A DNA stretch of 64,000 nt from Mycobacterium paragordonae (GCF_003614435.1 NZ_CP025546.1:5146001-5210000); one strand, 5' to 3'; numbered from the stretch's first letter, positions 43,355-53,867 are shown. The notes: generated by a model not told the origin, from the sequence alone. Numbers and translations: made by a program.

Positions 43355-43987
43355 GCCGACCTGACAGCGGTGGCCCGGATTCGAGATGCGGCCATCGCGC
43401 AGTTCGGTGAGCACGGGTTCGGGGTGGGGTTGCGCAGCATCGCAGAGGCGGCCGGGGTGAGCGCGGCACTCGTCATCCACCATTTCGGTTCGAAGGACGG
43501 TCTGCGCAAGGCCTGCGACGACTACGTCGCCGAGGAGATCCGGATCAGCAAGTCCGAAACGATTCAGTCCAACGACCCCGCTACCTGGTTGGCCCAGCTG
43601 GCTGAGATCGAGTCCTATGCACCGTTGATGGCCTACCTGGTACGCAGCATGGTGTCCGGCGGTGAACTGGCAAACTTGCTGTGGCAGAGAATGATTGACA
43701 ACACCGAAGCGTACCTGGAGGAAGGCGTGCGGGCCGGCACCGTCAAGCCGAGCCGCGACCCGCATGCCAGGGCCAAGTATCTGGGGATCACCGGCGGCGG
43801 CGGTTTCCTGCTTTATCTCCAAATGCACCCGACTCCAACAGATTTACGCGCAGTCTTGCGCGACTACGCAAATGACATGGTGTTGCCCGCCCTCGAGGTC
43901 TATTCCGAGGGCCTGATGACCGACCGCACCATGTACGACGCGTTTCTCGCAGCGGAGAAGAACAAGGGAGGGTCACATGACAACTAA
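43346..43987 (+). CDS. raaS: TetR-family repressor of the downstream ABC efflux operon (RaaS type)
   Basis: This 213-residue TetR regulator has an N-terminal HTH (about residues 25-47; [25 protein letters not shown]) and a larger ligand-binding domain. It matches in position the M. tuberculosis regulator Rv1219c (RaaS), which represses the adjacent Rv1218c-Rv1217c efflux genes. It overlaps the ATPase gene by 11 bp, so regulator and pump are co-transcribed. The operators over its own start codon imply autoregulation. Confidence 0.92.
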   Translation: MRSADLTAVARIRDAAIAQFGEHGFGVGLRSIAEAAGVSAALVIHHFGSKDGLRKACDDYVAEEIRISKSETIQSNDPATWLAQLAEIESYAPLMAYLVRSMVSGGELANLLWQRMIDNTEAYLEEGVRAGTVKPSRDPHARAKYLGITGGGGFLLYLQMHPTPTDLRAVLRDYANDMVLPALEVYSEGLMTDRTMYDAFLAAEKNKGGSHDN

Positions 43988-44906
43988 TGATCAGGCGCCG
44001 ATCGATGTTCGCGGTCTCACCAAGAACTTCGGCAAGGTGCGGGCACTAGACGGCCTCGACCTGACTGTCCACGAGGGTGAAGTGCACGGCTTCCTCGGAC
44101 CCAACGGCGCCGGCAAGTCGACGACAATCCGCATCCTGCTCGGCGTGGTCAAGGCCGACGGCGGCAGCGTGCGCCTCCTGGGCGGCGACCCGTGGACCAA
44201 CGCCGTCCAACTGCACCGCCAGATCGCCTATGTGCCAGGCGATGTCACGCTATGGCCGTCCCTGACCGGCGGCGAAACCATCGATCTGCTGGCCCGGATG
44301 CGGGGCGGCATCGAGCAGCGGCTGCGGGCGGAACTCATCGAGCGCTTCGAGTTCGACCCGACCAAGAAGGTGCGCACCTACTCCAAGGGCAACCGCCAGA
44401 AGGTCTCCCTGATCTCGGCATTTTCGTCGCGGGCCCGGCTGTTGCTGCTCGACGAGCCGACCAGCGGGCTGGATCCGTTAATGGAGAACGTGTTTCAGCA
44501 ATGCGTCGCCGAGGCTTCCGAGCGCGGCGTGACGGTGCTGCTGTCCAGCCACATCCTGGCCGAGACGGAAGCACTGTGCAAGCGGGTGACCATCATCCAG
44601 GCGGGCAGGACCGTCGAGAGCGGCTCGCTGGAATCCATGCGCCATCTCAGCCGAACGTCGATCAAGGCCGAATTGGTCCGCGATCCCGGCGATCTCACCC
44701 AAATCAAGGGTGTCGCGGATGTCAGCTTCGACGGCAACACGGTGCGCGCTCAGGTCGACAGCGAAAGCCTCGGGGACCTGATCCGGGCACTCGGCGATGC
44801 CGGCGTGCGCAGCCTGGTCAGCCAGCCGCCCTCGCTGGAGGAGCTGTTCATGCGTCACTACAGCACCAACGGCGCCCGGGATGCGAAAGAGGTGGCGGCG
44901 CGATGA
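43977..44906 (+). CDS. ABC multidrug efflux ATPase (Rv1218c type)
   Basis: This 309-residue DrrA-like ATPase has Walker [10 protein letters not shown] (about residues 40-48), signature YSKGNRQKV (a degenerate LSGGQ), Walker [14 protein letters not shown] and switch His in [11 protein letters not shown]-terminal regulatory region follows (about 220-309). It energises the permease encoded next (4-bp ATGA overlap). In M. tuberculosis this pump exports several drug-like compounds. The start ATG 43977 lies inside the end of raaS. Confidence 0.95.
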   Translation: MTTNDQAPIDVRGLTKNFGKVRALDGLDLTVHEGEVHGFLGPNGAGKSTTIRILLGVVKADGGSVRLLGGDPWTNAVQLHRQIAYVPGDVTLWPSLTGGETIDLLARMRGGIEQRLRAELIERFEFDPTKKVRTYSKGNRQKVSLISAFSSRARLLLLDEPTSGLDPLMENVFQQCVAEASERGVTVLLSSHILAETEALCKRVTIIQAGRTVESGSLESMRHLSRTSIKAELVRDPGDLTQIKGVADVSFDGNTVRAQVDSESLGDLIRALGDAGVRSLVSQPPSLEELFMRHYSTNGARDAKEVAAR

Positions 44907-46531
44907 GCACTGCGCTTCTGGACCGGCCGAGCGTTGCGCCGCAACGTAGTTCGCCGTTCACCGGGACGCTCGGGCTGCTGCGGCTCTACCTGCGCCGCGA
45001 CCGCGTCGCCTTACCGCTGTGGGTGCTGCTGCTGTCGGTGCCGCTGGCAAGCGTATACATCGGCAGTATCGAAAAGATCTATGCCACCGACGCCGAGCGG
45101 GCCGGATTCGCGGCCACCATCATGGCCAGTCCGGCGCAGCGGGCGCTCTACGGCCAGATCTACAACAGCAGCCTCGGCGCCGTCGGCATCTGGAAAGCCG
45201 GAATGTTCCACCTGCTGATTGCGGTCGCGGTCATTCTCACCGTCATTCGCCACACCCGGGCCGACGAGGAGACCGGGCGGGCCGAACTGATCGACTCGAC
45301 CGCGGTCGGCCGCTACGCCAGCCTCACCGCCGCGCTGCTGTTGTCGCTCGGGGCATCCGTGGCCGTCGGATTGATCGGTGCCGCCGGCCTGCTCACCACC
45401 GACGTCCCCCCGGGTGGGTCACTGGCATTCTGCGCGGCGCTGGCCGGTTCCGGCCTGGTGTTCACCGCCGTGGCGGCGGTGGCCGCGCAGCTGTCACCGA
45501 GTGCCCGCGTCGCCCGTGGTTTTGCTTTCGCGGTACTCGGCATTGCGTTCACCCTGCGCGCGGTCGGCGACGCCGGATCGGGTGCCCTGTCTTGGTTGTC
45601 GCCGCTGGGATGGTCCCTGCAGGTCCGCCCGTACGCGGGTGATCGCTGGTGGGTGTTGCTGCTACATCTGGCGACGACGGTGGTGCTCACCGTCGTGGGC
45701 TACCGGTTGTTGGCAGGACGCGACGTCGGCGCCGGCTTGTTCGCTGAGCGCACCGGACGCGCTACTGCCTCAGCGTCGCTCGGCGGCGTTTTCGGCCTGG
45801 CCTGGCGCCTTGACCGCGGTGCACTGGTGGTCTGGACGGTGGGGCTGGCGTTGTACGGACTCTTGATCGGGAGCGTCACCTACGGCATCGGCGACGAGTT
45901 GGGCGGCGCGGCCGGCCGGGATGTCCTGGCCCGACTGGGTGGTACCAGTGCTTTGGAACAGGGATTCATCACCGTCGGATTCGGCATGCTGGGCATGATC
46001 GCGGCCGCGTTCGCGGTCTCGTTGTCGCTTCGGCTGCATCAGGAGGAGAGCAGTCAGCGCGCCGAAACCCTGCTGGCCGGCTCGGTTTCGCGCACCCGGC
46101 TGCTGGCGAGTCATCTGCTGATGGCCGTGGGCGGGTCGACGTTTGCCATCCTGCTCTCCGGGGTGGCCGGCGGACTGGCCTATGGCATGGCCGCCGGTGA
46201 CGTGACGGGCAAGTTGCCCTCCGTCGTGGGGACGGCGGCGGTGCAATTGCCCGCCGTGTGGCTCCTCTCGGCGGTGACCGTCGTATTGTTCGGCCTCACA
46301 CCACGATTCGCACCCGTCGCGTGGGGTGTGCTGGTCGGGTTCGTCGCGCTGTATCTGCTCGGTTCCTTATCGGGATCACCGCAGTGGCTACTCGACCTCG
46401 AACCGTTCGCGCACACCCCGCGGGTCGGTGATGATTTCACCGCCGTGCCGCTGCTCTGGTTGCTGGCCGTCGACTTTGCGTTGATTGCGCTGGGCGTCAT
46501 GGCTTTTCGCCGCCGGGACCTACGGTCATGA
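44903..46531 (+). CDS. ABC multidrug efflux permease (Rv1217c type)
   Basis: This 542-residue permease is formed by two homologous six-helix halves (DrrB/ABC-2 like). The halves begin [20 protein letters not shown] and [20 protein letters not shown], both with a large exoplasmic loop after the first helix. The basic tail AFRRRDLRS is typical. ATG 44903 overlaps the ATPase stop by 4 bp, and its own end overlaps the following methyltransferase-like gene by 4 bp. Confidence 0.94.
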   Translation: MSTALLDRPSVAPQRSSPFTGTLGLLRLYLRRDRVALPLWVLLLSVPLASVYIGSIEKIYATDAERAGFAATIMASPAQRALYGQIYNSSLGAVGIWKAGMFHLLIAVAVILTVIRHTRADEETGRAELIDSTAVGRYASLTAALLLSLGASVAVGLIGAAGLLTTDVPPGGSLAFCAALAGSGLVFTAVAAVAAQLSPSARVARGFAFAVLGIAFTLRAVGDAGSGALSWLSPLGWSLQVRPYAGDRWWVLLLHLATTVVLTVVGYRLLAGRDVGAGLFAERTGRATASASLGGVFGLAWRLDRGALVVWTVGLALYGLLIGSVTYGIGDELGGAAGRDVLARLGGTSALEQGFITVGFGMLGMIAAAFAVSLSLRLHQEESSQRAETLLAGSVSRTRLLASHLLMAVGGSTFAILLSGVAGGLAYGMAAGDVTGKLPSVVGTAAVQLPAVWLLSAVTVVLFGLTPRFAPVAWGVLVGFVALYLLGSLSGSPQWLLDLEPFAHTPRVGDDFTAVPLLWLLAVDFALIALGVMAFRRRDLRS

Positions 46532-47202
46532 AAACCGTCCTGAAGATCGTCGCGTCGCTGCTGTACGGGGTGGTGCTGTACAGCGTGCTGGTGTTCGTGC
46601 CGGCCGGGACATTGCAGTACTGGCAGGGGTGGGTGTTCGTCGCCATCGCGATGGGCCTGACGACTGTCTCCACCGTCTGGTTGGCCGTCACCAACCCGGC
46701 GGCACTGCGGCGACGCATGCGGGCCGGCCCCCGCGCGGAGGGCCGGACCGTGCAGAAGGTGCTCGTCACCGTCTTGTTTCTGACGTCCATGGGTGTGATG
46801 GCGTTCAGTGCGTTCGACCACCGGATGGGATGGTCCTCGGTTCCGGCCTGGGTGTCCGTGGTCGGTGACGTGATGATCGCCGTCGGGCTGGGCTCGGCCC
46901 TGCTGGTTGTGGTCCAAAACAGTTATGCCGCCGCGACTATCGCCGTCGAGCAGGGCCAGACCCTGACCTCCGACGGCCTGTACGGAATCGTCCGGCACCC
47001 GATGTACAGCGGGTCGCTGGTCATGATGCTCGGCATCCCGTTGGCGCTCGGTTCCTACTGGGGATTGCTGATCGTCGTCGTGGGTGTCGTCGTACTGGTG
47101 CTGCGGATCCTGGACGAGGAGAAGCTGCTTGATGCCGAGTTGGCGGGGTATCGCGAATACACCCGGCAGGTGCGCTACCGCCTGGTCCCGCACGTCTGGT
47201 AA
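46528..47202 (+). CDS. Isoprenylcysteine carboxyl methyltransferase-like membrane protein
   Basis: This 224-residue integral membrane protein has about five helices and the ICMT/PEMT C-terminal signature: EQGQTLTSDGLYGIVRHPMY (about residues 152-171), then EEKLL, YREYTRQVRYRLVP. These residues bind SAM at the membrane in the family. The bacterial substrate is unknown. The ATGA overlap places it in the raaS-ABC operon, so it may modify a lipid handled by the pump; that is inference. Confidence 0.88.
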   Translation: MKTVLKIVASLLYGVVLYSVLVFVPAGTLQYWQGWVFVAIAMGLTTVSTVWLAVTNPAALRRRMRAGPRAEGRTVQKVLVTVLFLTSMGVMAFSAFDHRMGWSSVPAWVSVVGDVMIAVGLGSALLVVVQNSYAAATIAVEQGQTLTSDGLYGIVRHPMYSGSLVMMLGIPLALGSYWGLLIVVVGVVVLVLRILDEEKLLDAELAGYREYTRQVRYRLVPHVW

Positions 47203-47246
47203 CCGTATGCTCGCGCAGGGCCGCGCGGCGCGTCTAAGGTAACGGC

Positions 47247-48926
47247 GTGGCCCGAGACCTGGCACCCGCCCTGGACCGGCCCTGGCGGCGTCCCGGCGCT
47301 GGGAAGTATGCGCGGGAACGGCTTCGCAGTATCGCCCGGCCGCCGGTCACCGTCACCGATCCGCCGTCGGACATGCTCATCGACCGCGACGTTGAAGTAC
47401 CTACCCGCGACGGAACTGTGTTGCGGATCAACGTCTTCCATAAAGGTGAGCGAGCGCCACGGCCCGTCCTGCTGAGCATCCACCCCTACGGTAAAGACGA
47501 CCTGCCCCGACGCCGGCGCAGCCGCTGGACGTTCTCACCGCAGTTCCGGGCGCTGCGCCAACCCGGACCGCTGACTTTCTCAGCTCTGACCGGATGGGAA
47601 GCCCCCGACCCGGCATGGTGGACCGGGCAGGGCTTCACCGTGGTCAACGCCGATTCACGCGGATGCGGGCACTCCGACGGCACCGGCAAACTGCTGTCCC
47701 GTCAGGAGGCCGAGGACACCTACGACCTCGTGCAGTGGGTGGCCGGCCAGCCCTGGTGCGACGGCCGGGTCGTGATGCTGGGAGTGTCGTACCTGGCCAT
47801 CAGCCAGTACGCCGCCGCGGCCCTGAACCCGCCCGCGCTGCGGGCGATCTGTCCATGGGAAGGACTCACCGACCCCTACCGCGACCTGACCTTTCCCGGT
47901 GGCGTCCGGGAGTTCGGCTTCACCAGACTGTGGTCGTTCATGGTGAATCGGACCCGGCAAACCTACAGCCTGAAGGAGCTGCAGGAAGAGCATCCGCTAC
48001 GCGATGACGCGTGGCGGGCGATGACACCCGATCTGCCGGCGATCACAGCGCCCATGCTGGTGTGCGGCAGCTTCTCGGACAACAATCTGCACACCCGCGG
48101 TTCGATCCGGGCCTTCGCCCGGGCCGGTTCCAGCTTCGCGCGGCTGTACACCCACCGCGGCGGCAAATGGCGGGAGTTCTACTCCGAGCACGCGCTGAGC
48201 GAGCAGCTGCGATTCTTCCGGACCGCACTGGACGGCGCACCGGTGTCACGCAGCGTGCGCCTGGAAGTGCGCGAGGACCGCGACACCGTCGTCGCGGTGC
48301 GCGAGGAGAAGGAATGGCCGCTTGCCCGGACCCGCTGGCGACGGCTGTATCTGTCCGGCGCCGGAGCCCTTTCACCCGAGCCGCCAACCGCTGCGGGCAG
48401 CATAACATTCCAAACACATTCTCGCGCAGCATCATTCAGCTGGACGGTACCGGAGGACATCGAGTTGACCGGCCCGATGGCGGCGCGGCTCTGGGTGCAG
48501 TTGGACGGCTTCGACGACGCCAACATCTTCGTCGGCGTGGAGAAGTGGCGCGACGGGCGCTATGTCGGGTTCGAGGGTTCGTACGGATTCGGCCGCGACC
48601 GGGTCACCACCGGCTGGCAGCGAGTGTCGCTGCGCGCACTCGACGCCGAGCTCTCGACGCCGTGGGAGCCGGTCCCGGCCTGCGACCGAGCGCAGCCGGT
48701 GCGTCCGGGTGAGGTGATCGCGTTGGACGTGGCGCTGGGTCCGTCGGCGACCGTGTTCCGCGCGGGCGAGCAGTTGCGGTTCGTGGTCGGTGGACGCTGG
48801 TTGTTCCCGCGCAACCCGCTGACCGGCCAGTTCCCGGCGGCGTACCCGGATCCGCCGCGCGGGCTGGTGACGCTGCGCTGGGGCCCGCGGTATGACGCGC
48901 ACCTGCTGATCCCCGAGATCCCCTAG
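47247..48926 (+). CDS. CocE/NonD family alpha/beta hydrolase
   Basis: This 559-residue X-Pro dipeptidyl-peptidase-like hydrolase has an N-terminal alpha/beta hydrolase domain (about residues 45-370) with oxyanion region GCGHSDG and nucleophile Ser in GVSYLAISQ (about residue 183). A C-terminal jelly-roll domain (about 380-555; WTVPEDIELTGPMAARLWVQ, FRAGEQLRFVV) follows. Such enzymes hydrolyse esters or amides; the natural substrate is not known. It starts with GTG 47247, 44 bp after the membrane methyltransferase, and is probably in the same transcript. Confidence 0.92.
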   Translation: MARDLAPALDRPWRRPGAGKYARERLRSIARPPVTVTDPPSDMLIDRDVEVPTRDGTVLRINVFHKGERAPRPVLLSIHPYGKDDLPRRRRSRWTFSPQFRALRQPGPLTFSALTGWEAPDPAWWTGQGFTVVNADSRGCGHSDGTGKLLSRQEAEDTYDLVQWVAGQPWCDGRVVMLGVSYLAISQYAAAALNPPALRAICPWEGLTDPYRDLTFPGGVREFGFTRLWSFMVNRTRQTYSLKELQEEHPLRDDAWRAMTPDLPAITAPMLVCGSFSDNNLHTRGSIRAFARAGSSFARLYTHRGGKWREFYSEHALSEQLRFFRTALDGAPVSRSVRLEVREDRDTVVAVREEKEWPLARTRWRRLYLSGAGALSPEPPTAAGSITFQTHSRAASFSWTVPEDIELTGPMAARLWVQLDGFDDANIFVGVEKWRDGRYVGFEGSYGFGRDRVTTGWQRVSLRALDAELSTPWEPVPACDRAQPVRPGEVIALDVALGPSATVFRAGEQLRFVVGGRWLFPRNPLTGQFPAAYPDPPRGLVTLRWGPRYDAHLLIPEIP

Positions 48927-48966
48927 GGACGGTCGCACCCGGGTGCCTCAACGGGTCGGCTGCCGG

Positions 48967-50181
48967 CTAGATCCAGACGCCTTTACCGACCGCCACCACA
49001 CCGCCGGCGCTGATCGCGAAACGCTCCCGGTCCTTCTCCAGATCGACGCCGACCATCTCGCCGGGCCCGACGACCACGTTCTTGTCCAGGATCGCGTGGC
49101 GCACCACCGCACCGCGGCCGACACGCGCCCCCGGCATGATGACGCTGCCTTCCACGATCGCGCCGTCGTCGACGACGACATTGGAGGACAGCACCGAGTT
49201 ACGCACCGACGCCGCCGAGATGATGCTGCCGGCGCCCACCACGGATTCCTGGGCCGAGCCGCCGTTGACGAATTTGGCCGGTGCCAGGTTCTCCGACTCC
49301 CCGCGGATCGGCCAGCGCTTGTTGTACAGGTTGAACACCGGGTGCACCGACACCAGATCCATGTGCGCGTCGTAAAACGCGTCCAGCGTCCCCACATCTC
49401 GCCAGTAGGCCCGGTCGCGGTCGGTGGCACCCGGGACCTCGTTGTCGCTGAAGTCGTAGACGGCGGCCAATCCGTCTTCCACCAGGCGCGGAATGATGTC
49501 GCCGCCCATGTCGTGGTCGGAGTGGTCGTCATCGGCGTCCGCGCGGATCGCGTCGATCAACACTTTCGTGGTGAAGATGTAGTTGCCCATCGAGACGTAC
49601 GTGCTGGAGGGGTCGTCGGGAGTGCCCGGCGGGTCCATCGGTTTTTCCACGAAACTGCGGATCCGGCCCGACTCGTCGGAGTCGATGCAGCCGAATGCGC
49701 TCGCTTCGGTCCGCGGGACCCGGATGCCGGCGACGGTCGCACCGGCTCCGCTGTCGATGTGGAACCGCACCATCTGCTCGGGGTCCATCCGGTACACGTG
49801 GTCGGCGCCGAAGACCACGATGTAGTCGGGGTCTTCGTCGTGAATCAGGTTCAGTGACTGATAGATGGCGTCGGCCGAGCCGGTGTACCAGCGCGGGCCC
49901 AGGCGTTGTTGGGCGGGGACCGGGGTGATGTACTCGCCGGCCAAGCCCGACAGACGCCAGTTCTGGGAGATGTGTCGGTCCAGCGAGTGCGACTTGTACT
50001 GCGTGAGAACGCATATCCGCAGGTAGCGGGCATTGACCAGGTTGGATAGCACGAAGTCGATCAGCCGGTAGGCCCCGCCGAAGGGAACAGCGGGCTTGGC
50101 GCGGTCGGCGGTCAAGGGATAAAGCCGCTTGCCCTCACCACCGGCCAGCACGATGCCGAGCACGTGCGGCGCTTCCCTCAT
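48967..50181 (-). CDS. glgC: Glucose-1-phosphate adenylyltransferase
   Basis: This 404-residue enzyme makes ADP-glucose from ATP and glucose-1-phosphate for alpha-glucan and maltose-1-phosphate synthesis. The nucleotidyltransferase loop [11 protein letters not shown] lies at residues 14-24, and the protein includes GTADAIYQ-like [19 protein letters not shown] and FVEKP. A left-handed beta-helix domain (about 290-404) follows, as in all GlgC enzymes. It is divergent from glgA, with which it forms a functional pair. Confidence 0.97.
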   Translation of the reverse strand: MREAPHVLGIVLAGGEGKRLYPLTADRAKPAVPFGGAYRLIDFVLSNLVNARYLRICVLTQYKSHSLDRHISQNWRLSGLAGEYITPVPAQQRLGPRWYTGSADAIYQSLNLIHDEDPDYIVVFGADHVYRMDPEQMVRFHIDSGAGATVAGIRVPRTEASAFGCIDSDESGRIRSFVEKPMDPPGTPDDPSSTYVSMGNYIFTTKVLIDAIRADADDDHSDHDMGGDIIPRLVEDGLAAVYDFSDNEVPGATDRDRAYWRDVGTLDAFYDAHMDLVSVHPVFNLYNKRWPIRGESENLAPAKFVNGGSAQESVVGAGSIISAASVRNSVLSSNVVVDDGAIVEGSVIMPGARVGRGAVVRHAILDKNVVVGPGEMVGVDLEKDRERFAISAGGVVAVGKGVWI

Positions 50182-50237
50182 GGCACAAACCTATCGGCAG
50201 CCACGAAGCGCTGCCACCGGTAGGTCCCCGATTGTCC

Positions 50238-50256
50238 ATTCGCTAGACGAGCGAAT
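50238..50256. promoter_or_regulatory. Perfect inverted repeat in the glgC/glgA divergent promoter
   Basis: ATTCGCT-AGACG-AGCGAAT is a perfect 7-bp inverted repeat followed by ATATTT, centred in the 168-bp space between the divergent glgC and glgA starts. It could be an operator serving both genes, or a leader hairpin for glgA. Confidence 0.45.
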
Positions 50257-50349
50257 ATTTAAGGAAGTTGCTGCAGTTGAAGCGCATTGCGCCGCACTTC
50301 GCCAGAGCCCGCCCTGCGGGCTGCATCGTCGCCGAACTACCGTTCGAGT

Positions 50350-51513
50350 ATGCGGGTGGCGATGATGACTCGGGAATACCCTCCGGAGGTCTACGGCGGA
50401 GCCGGCGTGCATGTCACCGAACTGGTATCGCAGTTGCGCAGGCTGTGCGCAGTCGACGTGCACTGCATGGGAGCCGACCGCCCCGGCGCCGTCGCCCACC
50501 AACCGGACCCCCGCCTACGCGGCGCGAACGCGGCACTGTCCACCCTGTCGGCGGACCTGGTGATGGCCAACTCCGTCAACGCAGCCACCGTGGTGCATTC
50601 GCACACCTGGTACACCGGCATGGCGGGACATCTGGCCAAGCTGCTCTACGGCGTCCCGCACGTGCTGACCGCGCATTCGCTGGAACCCATGCGGCCGTGG
50701 AAGGCCGAGCAACTGGGCGGCGGGTATCAGGTGTCCTCCTGGGTCGAACAGACCGCGGCACTGGCAGCCGACGCGGTTATCGCCGTCAGCTCCGGCATGC
50801 GGGACGACATTCTGCGGGTCTACCCCACCATGGACCCCAACGCGGTGCACGTGATCCGCAACGGAATCGACACCGAGTTCTGGCACCCGGCCGGCCCCGT
50901 GCACACCGGCTCGGTGCTGCGGGAGCACGGCGTCGACCCGAACCGTCCCATCGTCGCGTTCGTCGGGCGCATCACCCGGCAGAAGGGCGTGCCCCATCTG
51001 GTCGCGGCCGCCCACCAGTTCAGCCCGGACGTTCAGTTGGTGCTGTGTGCCGGAGCGCCCGACACCCCCGAAATCGCCGAAGAGGTGCGCTCAGCGGTCG
51101 CCAGATTGGAGCGCAGCCGCACCGGGGTGTTCTGGATCCGCGATATGCTGCACAAGACCAAGTTGCGCGAAATACTCACGGCAGCAAACGTTTTCGTGTG
51201 CCCTTCGGTATACGAACCGTTGGGCATCGTGAACCTGGAAGCAATGGCGTGTGCAACGGCGGTGGTCGCCTCCGACGTCGGCGGCATCCCCGAGGTGGTC
51301 GCCGACGGCGTCACCGGGTCATTGGTGCATTACGACCCCGACTACCCGGACGCCTTCGAGGCACGGTTGGCCGAGGCCGTCAACGCGCTGGTCGCCGACC
51401 CTGCGAAGGCGCAACAGTACGGGCACGCGGGTCGGCAACGCTGTATCGAGGAATTCTCGTGGGCACACATCGCCGAGCAGACGCTGGACATCTACCGGAA
51501 GGTGTGTGCCTGA
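50350..51513 (+). CDS. glgA: GT-B glycosyltransferase GlgA/GlgM (ADP-glucose dependent)
   Basis: This 387-residue glycosyltransferase family 4 enzyme has REYPPEVYGGAGVH near the N-terminus (glycine-rich donor loop) and FVGRITRQKGVPHL, VYEPLGIVNLEAMACATAVVAS (nucleotide-sugar Glu region) in the second Rossmann domain. In mycobacteria this enzyme makes maltose-1-phosphate from ADP-glucose (GlgM) and also elongates glucan. Start is ATG 50350 (MRVAMMTREY); the 21-residue upstream extension is not conserved-looking. It uses the ADP-glucose made by the divergent glgC. Confidence 0.95.
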   Translation: MRVAMMTREYPPEVYGGAGVHVTELVSQLRRLCAVDVHCMGADRPGAVAHQPDPRLRGANAALSTLSADLVMANSVNAATVVHSHTWYTGMAGHLAKLLYGVPHVLTAHSLEPMRPWKAEQLGGGYQVSSWVEQTAALAADAVIAVSSGMRDDILRVYPTMDPNAVHVIRNGIDTEFWHPAGPVHTGSVLREHGVDPNRPIVAFVGRITRQKGVPHLVAAAHQFSPDVQLVLCAGAPDTPEIAEEVRSAVARLERSRTGVFWIRDMLHKTKLREILTAANVFVCPSVYEPLGIVNLEAMACATAVVASDVGGIPEVVADGVTGSLVHYDPDYPDAFEARLAEAVNALVADPAKAQQYGHAGRQRCIEEFSWAHIAEQTLDIYRKVCA

Positions 51514-51539
51514 GGCAGACGGATGAACCGGTCTGCGGG

Positions 51540-51707
51540 TTAGCTGGTGACGCCCTTCAGTTCGTCACCCAGCGCGGCAGCCTCGTCCGGCGTCAACTCG
51601 ACCACCAACCGACCGCCACCTTCAAGTGGTACCCGCATCACGATGCCGCGCCCCTCTTTGGTTGCTTCAAGTGGACCGTCACCGGTCCGGGGCTTCATCG
51701 CCGCCAT
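51540..51707 (-). CDS. DUF3117 small conserved actinobacterial protein
   Basis: This 55-residue protein reads MAAMKPRTGDGPLEATKEGR followed by GIVMRVPLEGGGRLVVELTP, a highly conserved single-domain family (DUF3117) of unknown function. I choose ATG 51707 because GGAGGGAG lies 6 bases upstream; the longer frame to 51923 is unsupported. It is convergent with glgA (26 bp between stops). The 176 bp between its start and tagA shows no other gene. Confidence 0.9.
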   Translation of the reverse strand: MAAMKPRTGDGPLEATKEGRGIVMRVPLEGGGRLVVELTPDEAAALGDELKGVTS

Positions 51708-51883
51708 CGAGTGCTCCCTCCAGATTCGAGCTGGCCCGCGCCCGCGGACCTGGTCGGCGCCGAGCATGCCCCGCCAGTGGATTTCCAGCCATACCCGACA
51801 TTGAACTGCCAAATCACCCCTCCATTGTTCCCTATCCGGGAGACCAGGTGCACAAAGACCCGCTTGTGAAGCCAACCTGACGC

Positions 51884-52477
51884 TCAAGAAGGCCGGCCGG
51901 AACCGCTCGTCTGGACCCAGCAAGTGCTGATGTGATCGTCAACCATGCCGGTCGCCTGCATCAGCGCGTAGGCGGTAGTCGGTCCGACGAAGCGGAAACC
52001 GCGGCGCTTGAGCTCGCGGGCCATCGCCTTGGATTCCGGGCTGGTGGAAGGAATTTCGGACAAGTCGGCAAATCGGGGACGCGTGGGCGGCGCGAACGAC
52101 CACAGCAGGTCAGACAGATCCTGCGGTGTCCCCAGGTCGAGGACGGCACGGGCGTTGGCGATCGTCGATTCGATCTTGGCCCGGTTGCGCACGATGCCGT
52201 CGTCGGACAGCAGGCGCTGCACGTCCGCCTCGGTGAACTGGGCGACCTGCTCGACGTCGAACCCCTGGAACGCGCGCCGAAAGTTCTCCCGCTTGCGCAG
52301 GATGATCAGCCACGACAGCCCGCTCTGGAAGGCCTCCAGGCTCATCCGCTCGAACAGCGCCGTGCCGTCTTTGAGCGGTCGACCCCACTCGTCGTCGTGG
52401 TAGTTGCGGTAGAGGTCGGCATCCGGTCCGGGCCGGACGACGGCCCAACCGCAGCGAACCAGGCCGTCTTCTGTCAT
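51884..52477 (-). CDS. tagA: DNA-3-methyladenine glycosylase I
   Basis: This 197-residue base-excision repair enzyme removes 3-methyladenine from alkylated DNA. It has the TAG signatures RCGWAVV near residue 8, YHDDEWGRPL (about 25-35), LFERMSLEAFQSGLSW and the helix-hairpin-helix region FRFVGPTTAYALMQATGMVDDH. The Cys near the N-terminus and the His and Cys near residues 180-185 are the family zinc ligands. It is followed upstream by the DivIVA-domain gene with a 7-bp gap. Confidence 0.95.
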   Translation of the reverse strand: MTEDGLVRCGWAVVRPGPDADLYRNYHDDEWGRPLKDGTALFERMSLEAFQSGLSWLIILRKRENFRRAFQGFDVEQVAQFTEADVQRLLSDDGIVRNRAKIESTIANARAVLDLGTPQDLSDLLWSFAPPTRPRFADLSEIPSTSPESKAMARELKRRGFRFVGPTTAYALMQATGMVDDHISTCWVQTSGSGRPS

Positions 52478-52484
52478 CGGGGGG

Positions 52485-52850
52485 TCATGTCGGACCGGAG
52501 CGATCTACGGCGACGGCGTCGACGTCGGGCACCTCCGCGTCGTTGGCCGGTGGCGCCTCGGTCCCGGATGCCTGCAGTGCGGCCACCTGACCACGCAGCG
52601 TGTCCAGCTCCCGGGCCAGCCGGTCCAGTACCCAGTCGACCTCGCTGGTCTTGTAGCCCCGCATCACCTGGGTGAATTTGACGGCCTCGACGTCTGCCGC
52701 CGTCACGCCGTAGGCCGGTAACACCGTTGCCGTCGTCGACCGCGGCAGCGGCGGCAGTTGTTCGCCGCGACCGAACAGCAGGCTTGCCACGCCGAACAAA
52801 ACGACCGCGACCAGGGTCAGAACCACCAGGTAAAGCAATACCAACGCCAC
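52485..52850 (-). CDS. Membrane-anchored DivIVA-domain protein
   Basis: This 121-residue protein has one N-terminal membrane helix (LVLLYLVVLTLVAVVLFGVASLLF), then a DivIVA-like segment VTAADVEAVKFTQVMRGYKTSEVDWVLDRL (about residues 49-80). In DivIVA/SepIVA proteins this motif drives curved-membrane or coiled-coil assembly. A short coiled coil and acidic tail follow. It begins with GTG 52850. A polar or septal role is inferred from the domain only. It shares the strand with gpgS and tagA and lies in the same run. Confidence 0.85.
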   Translation of the reverse strand: MALVLLYLVVLTLVAVVLFGVASLLFGRGEQLPPLPRSTTATVLPAYGVTAADVEAVKFTQVMRGYKTSEVDWVLDRLARELDTLRGQVAALQASGTEAPPANDAEVPDVDAVAVDRSGPT

Positions 52851-52910
52851 GAGAGTCGATCTTGCCCTACCGCACCGACAGGCTGCCGATCAGCAGGGAT
52901 CAGCAGGGCC

Positions 52911-53867
52911 TCAATGTGGCCTGAGCACACTCATCGGGGGACGATCGTCCAACGACACCGGCAACGTGTGCTGGGTGAAGCCCTCAGAATTGGGGCCGGC
53001 GGGAAAGAACTGGGTCAATCCGACGCCCGAGTCGGGAATGCCGCAGCGCGACAGCAACGTCGCGATCACCTGCCGGCTCATCGCGCCCAACTCCTCCAGC
53101 GGCCGGTTGCGGTGGGCCCGCACGCCCAGGTTGACCTGGGCGATCGCGTCCAGGCCCAGCCGGTCGAAGGTGTCTACCAGCAGGCCGATCTCCACGCCGT
53201 AGCCCGGCGCGAACGGCAGCGACATCAGCAGTTCCCGGCTGGCCGCGTATTCCCCACCCAGCGGCTGCAACACCCAGCCCAACTCGGGCCGCAGCGCCGC
53301 CAGCAGCGGCCGCGCCACCAATTCGGTGACCCGGCCGCCACCGGTGGAGCCCGCGTCGCCGCTCGCGTCACCTACCTTGAGTGGCCGCCGGTAGAAGCCC
53401 TTGACCAGGTGGATGCCGTCGCCGGTGAGCAGCGGGCCGACCAGGTTCGGCACGAACATCGGGTCCGGGTTGATCAGGTCGGAGTCGATAAACACCACGA
53501 TGTCCCCGCTGGTGGCCGCCAGGGAACGCCACAAAGCTTCGCCCTTGCCCGGCCGGGCCGGTAGCTCCGGAACCGCCTGCTCGCGACTGACGACCCGGGC
53601 GCCGGCAGCGATGGCGCGGATCTCGGTGTCATCGGTGGATCCGGAATCCAGCACGATCAGCTCGTCGACGAGTCCGTCGACCAGCGGCGAGATGCTGTCG
53701 ATCACTGATTCGACGGTCTCTTCCTCATTGAGGGCCGGTAGCACCACCGAGATCGTCCGGCCCGCCTTGGCCGCGACGAGTTCGGCGACAGTCCAGCGCG
53801 GCCGGTTCCAGCTCCGGTCGGCCAGGTCACCGACGAGGTCTGCCGCGACCAGATCGGATGCCGTCAT
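52911..53867 (-). CDS. gpgS: Glucosyl-3-phosphoglycerate synthase
   Basis: This 318-residue GT-A glycosyltransferase (family GT81) transfers glucose from NDP-glucose to 3-phosphoglycerate, the first step of methylglucose lipopolysaccharide synthesis. Visible are VVLPALNEEETV (about residues 41-52), LDSGSTDDT, the metal-binding DSD in VVFIDSDLINPDP (about 134-136), VKGFYRRPL and LGGEYAASRELL. It overlaps folP2 by 4 bp (ATGA). The genes glgC, glgA and gpgS nearby all feed polysaccharide synthesis. Confidence 0.96.
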   Translation of the reverse strand: MTASDLVAADLVGDLADRSWNRPRWTVAELVAAKAGRTISVVLPALNEEETVESVIDSISPLVDGLVDELIVLDSGSTDDTEIRAIAAGARVVSREQAVPELPARPGKGEALWRSLAATSGDIVVFIDSDLINPDPMFVPNLVGPLLTGDGIHLVKGFYRRPLKVGDASGDAGSTGGGRVTELVARPLLAALRPELGWVLQPLGGEYAASRELLMSLPFAPGYGVEIGLLVDTFDRLGLDAIAQVNLGVRAHRNRPLEELGAMSRQVIATLLSRCGIPDSGVGLTQFFPAGPNSEGFTQHTLPVSLDDRPPMSVLRPH

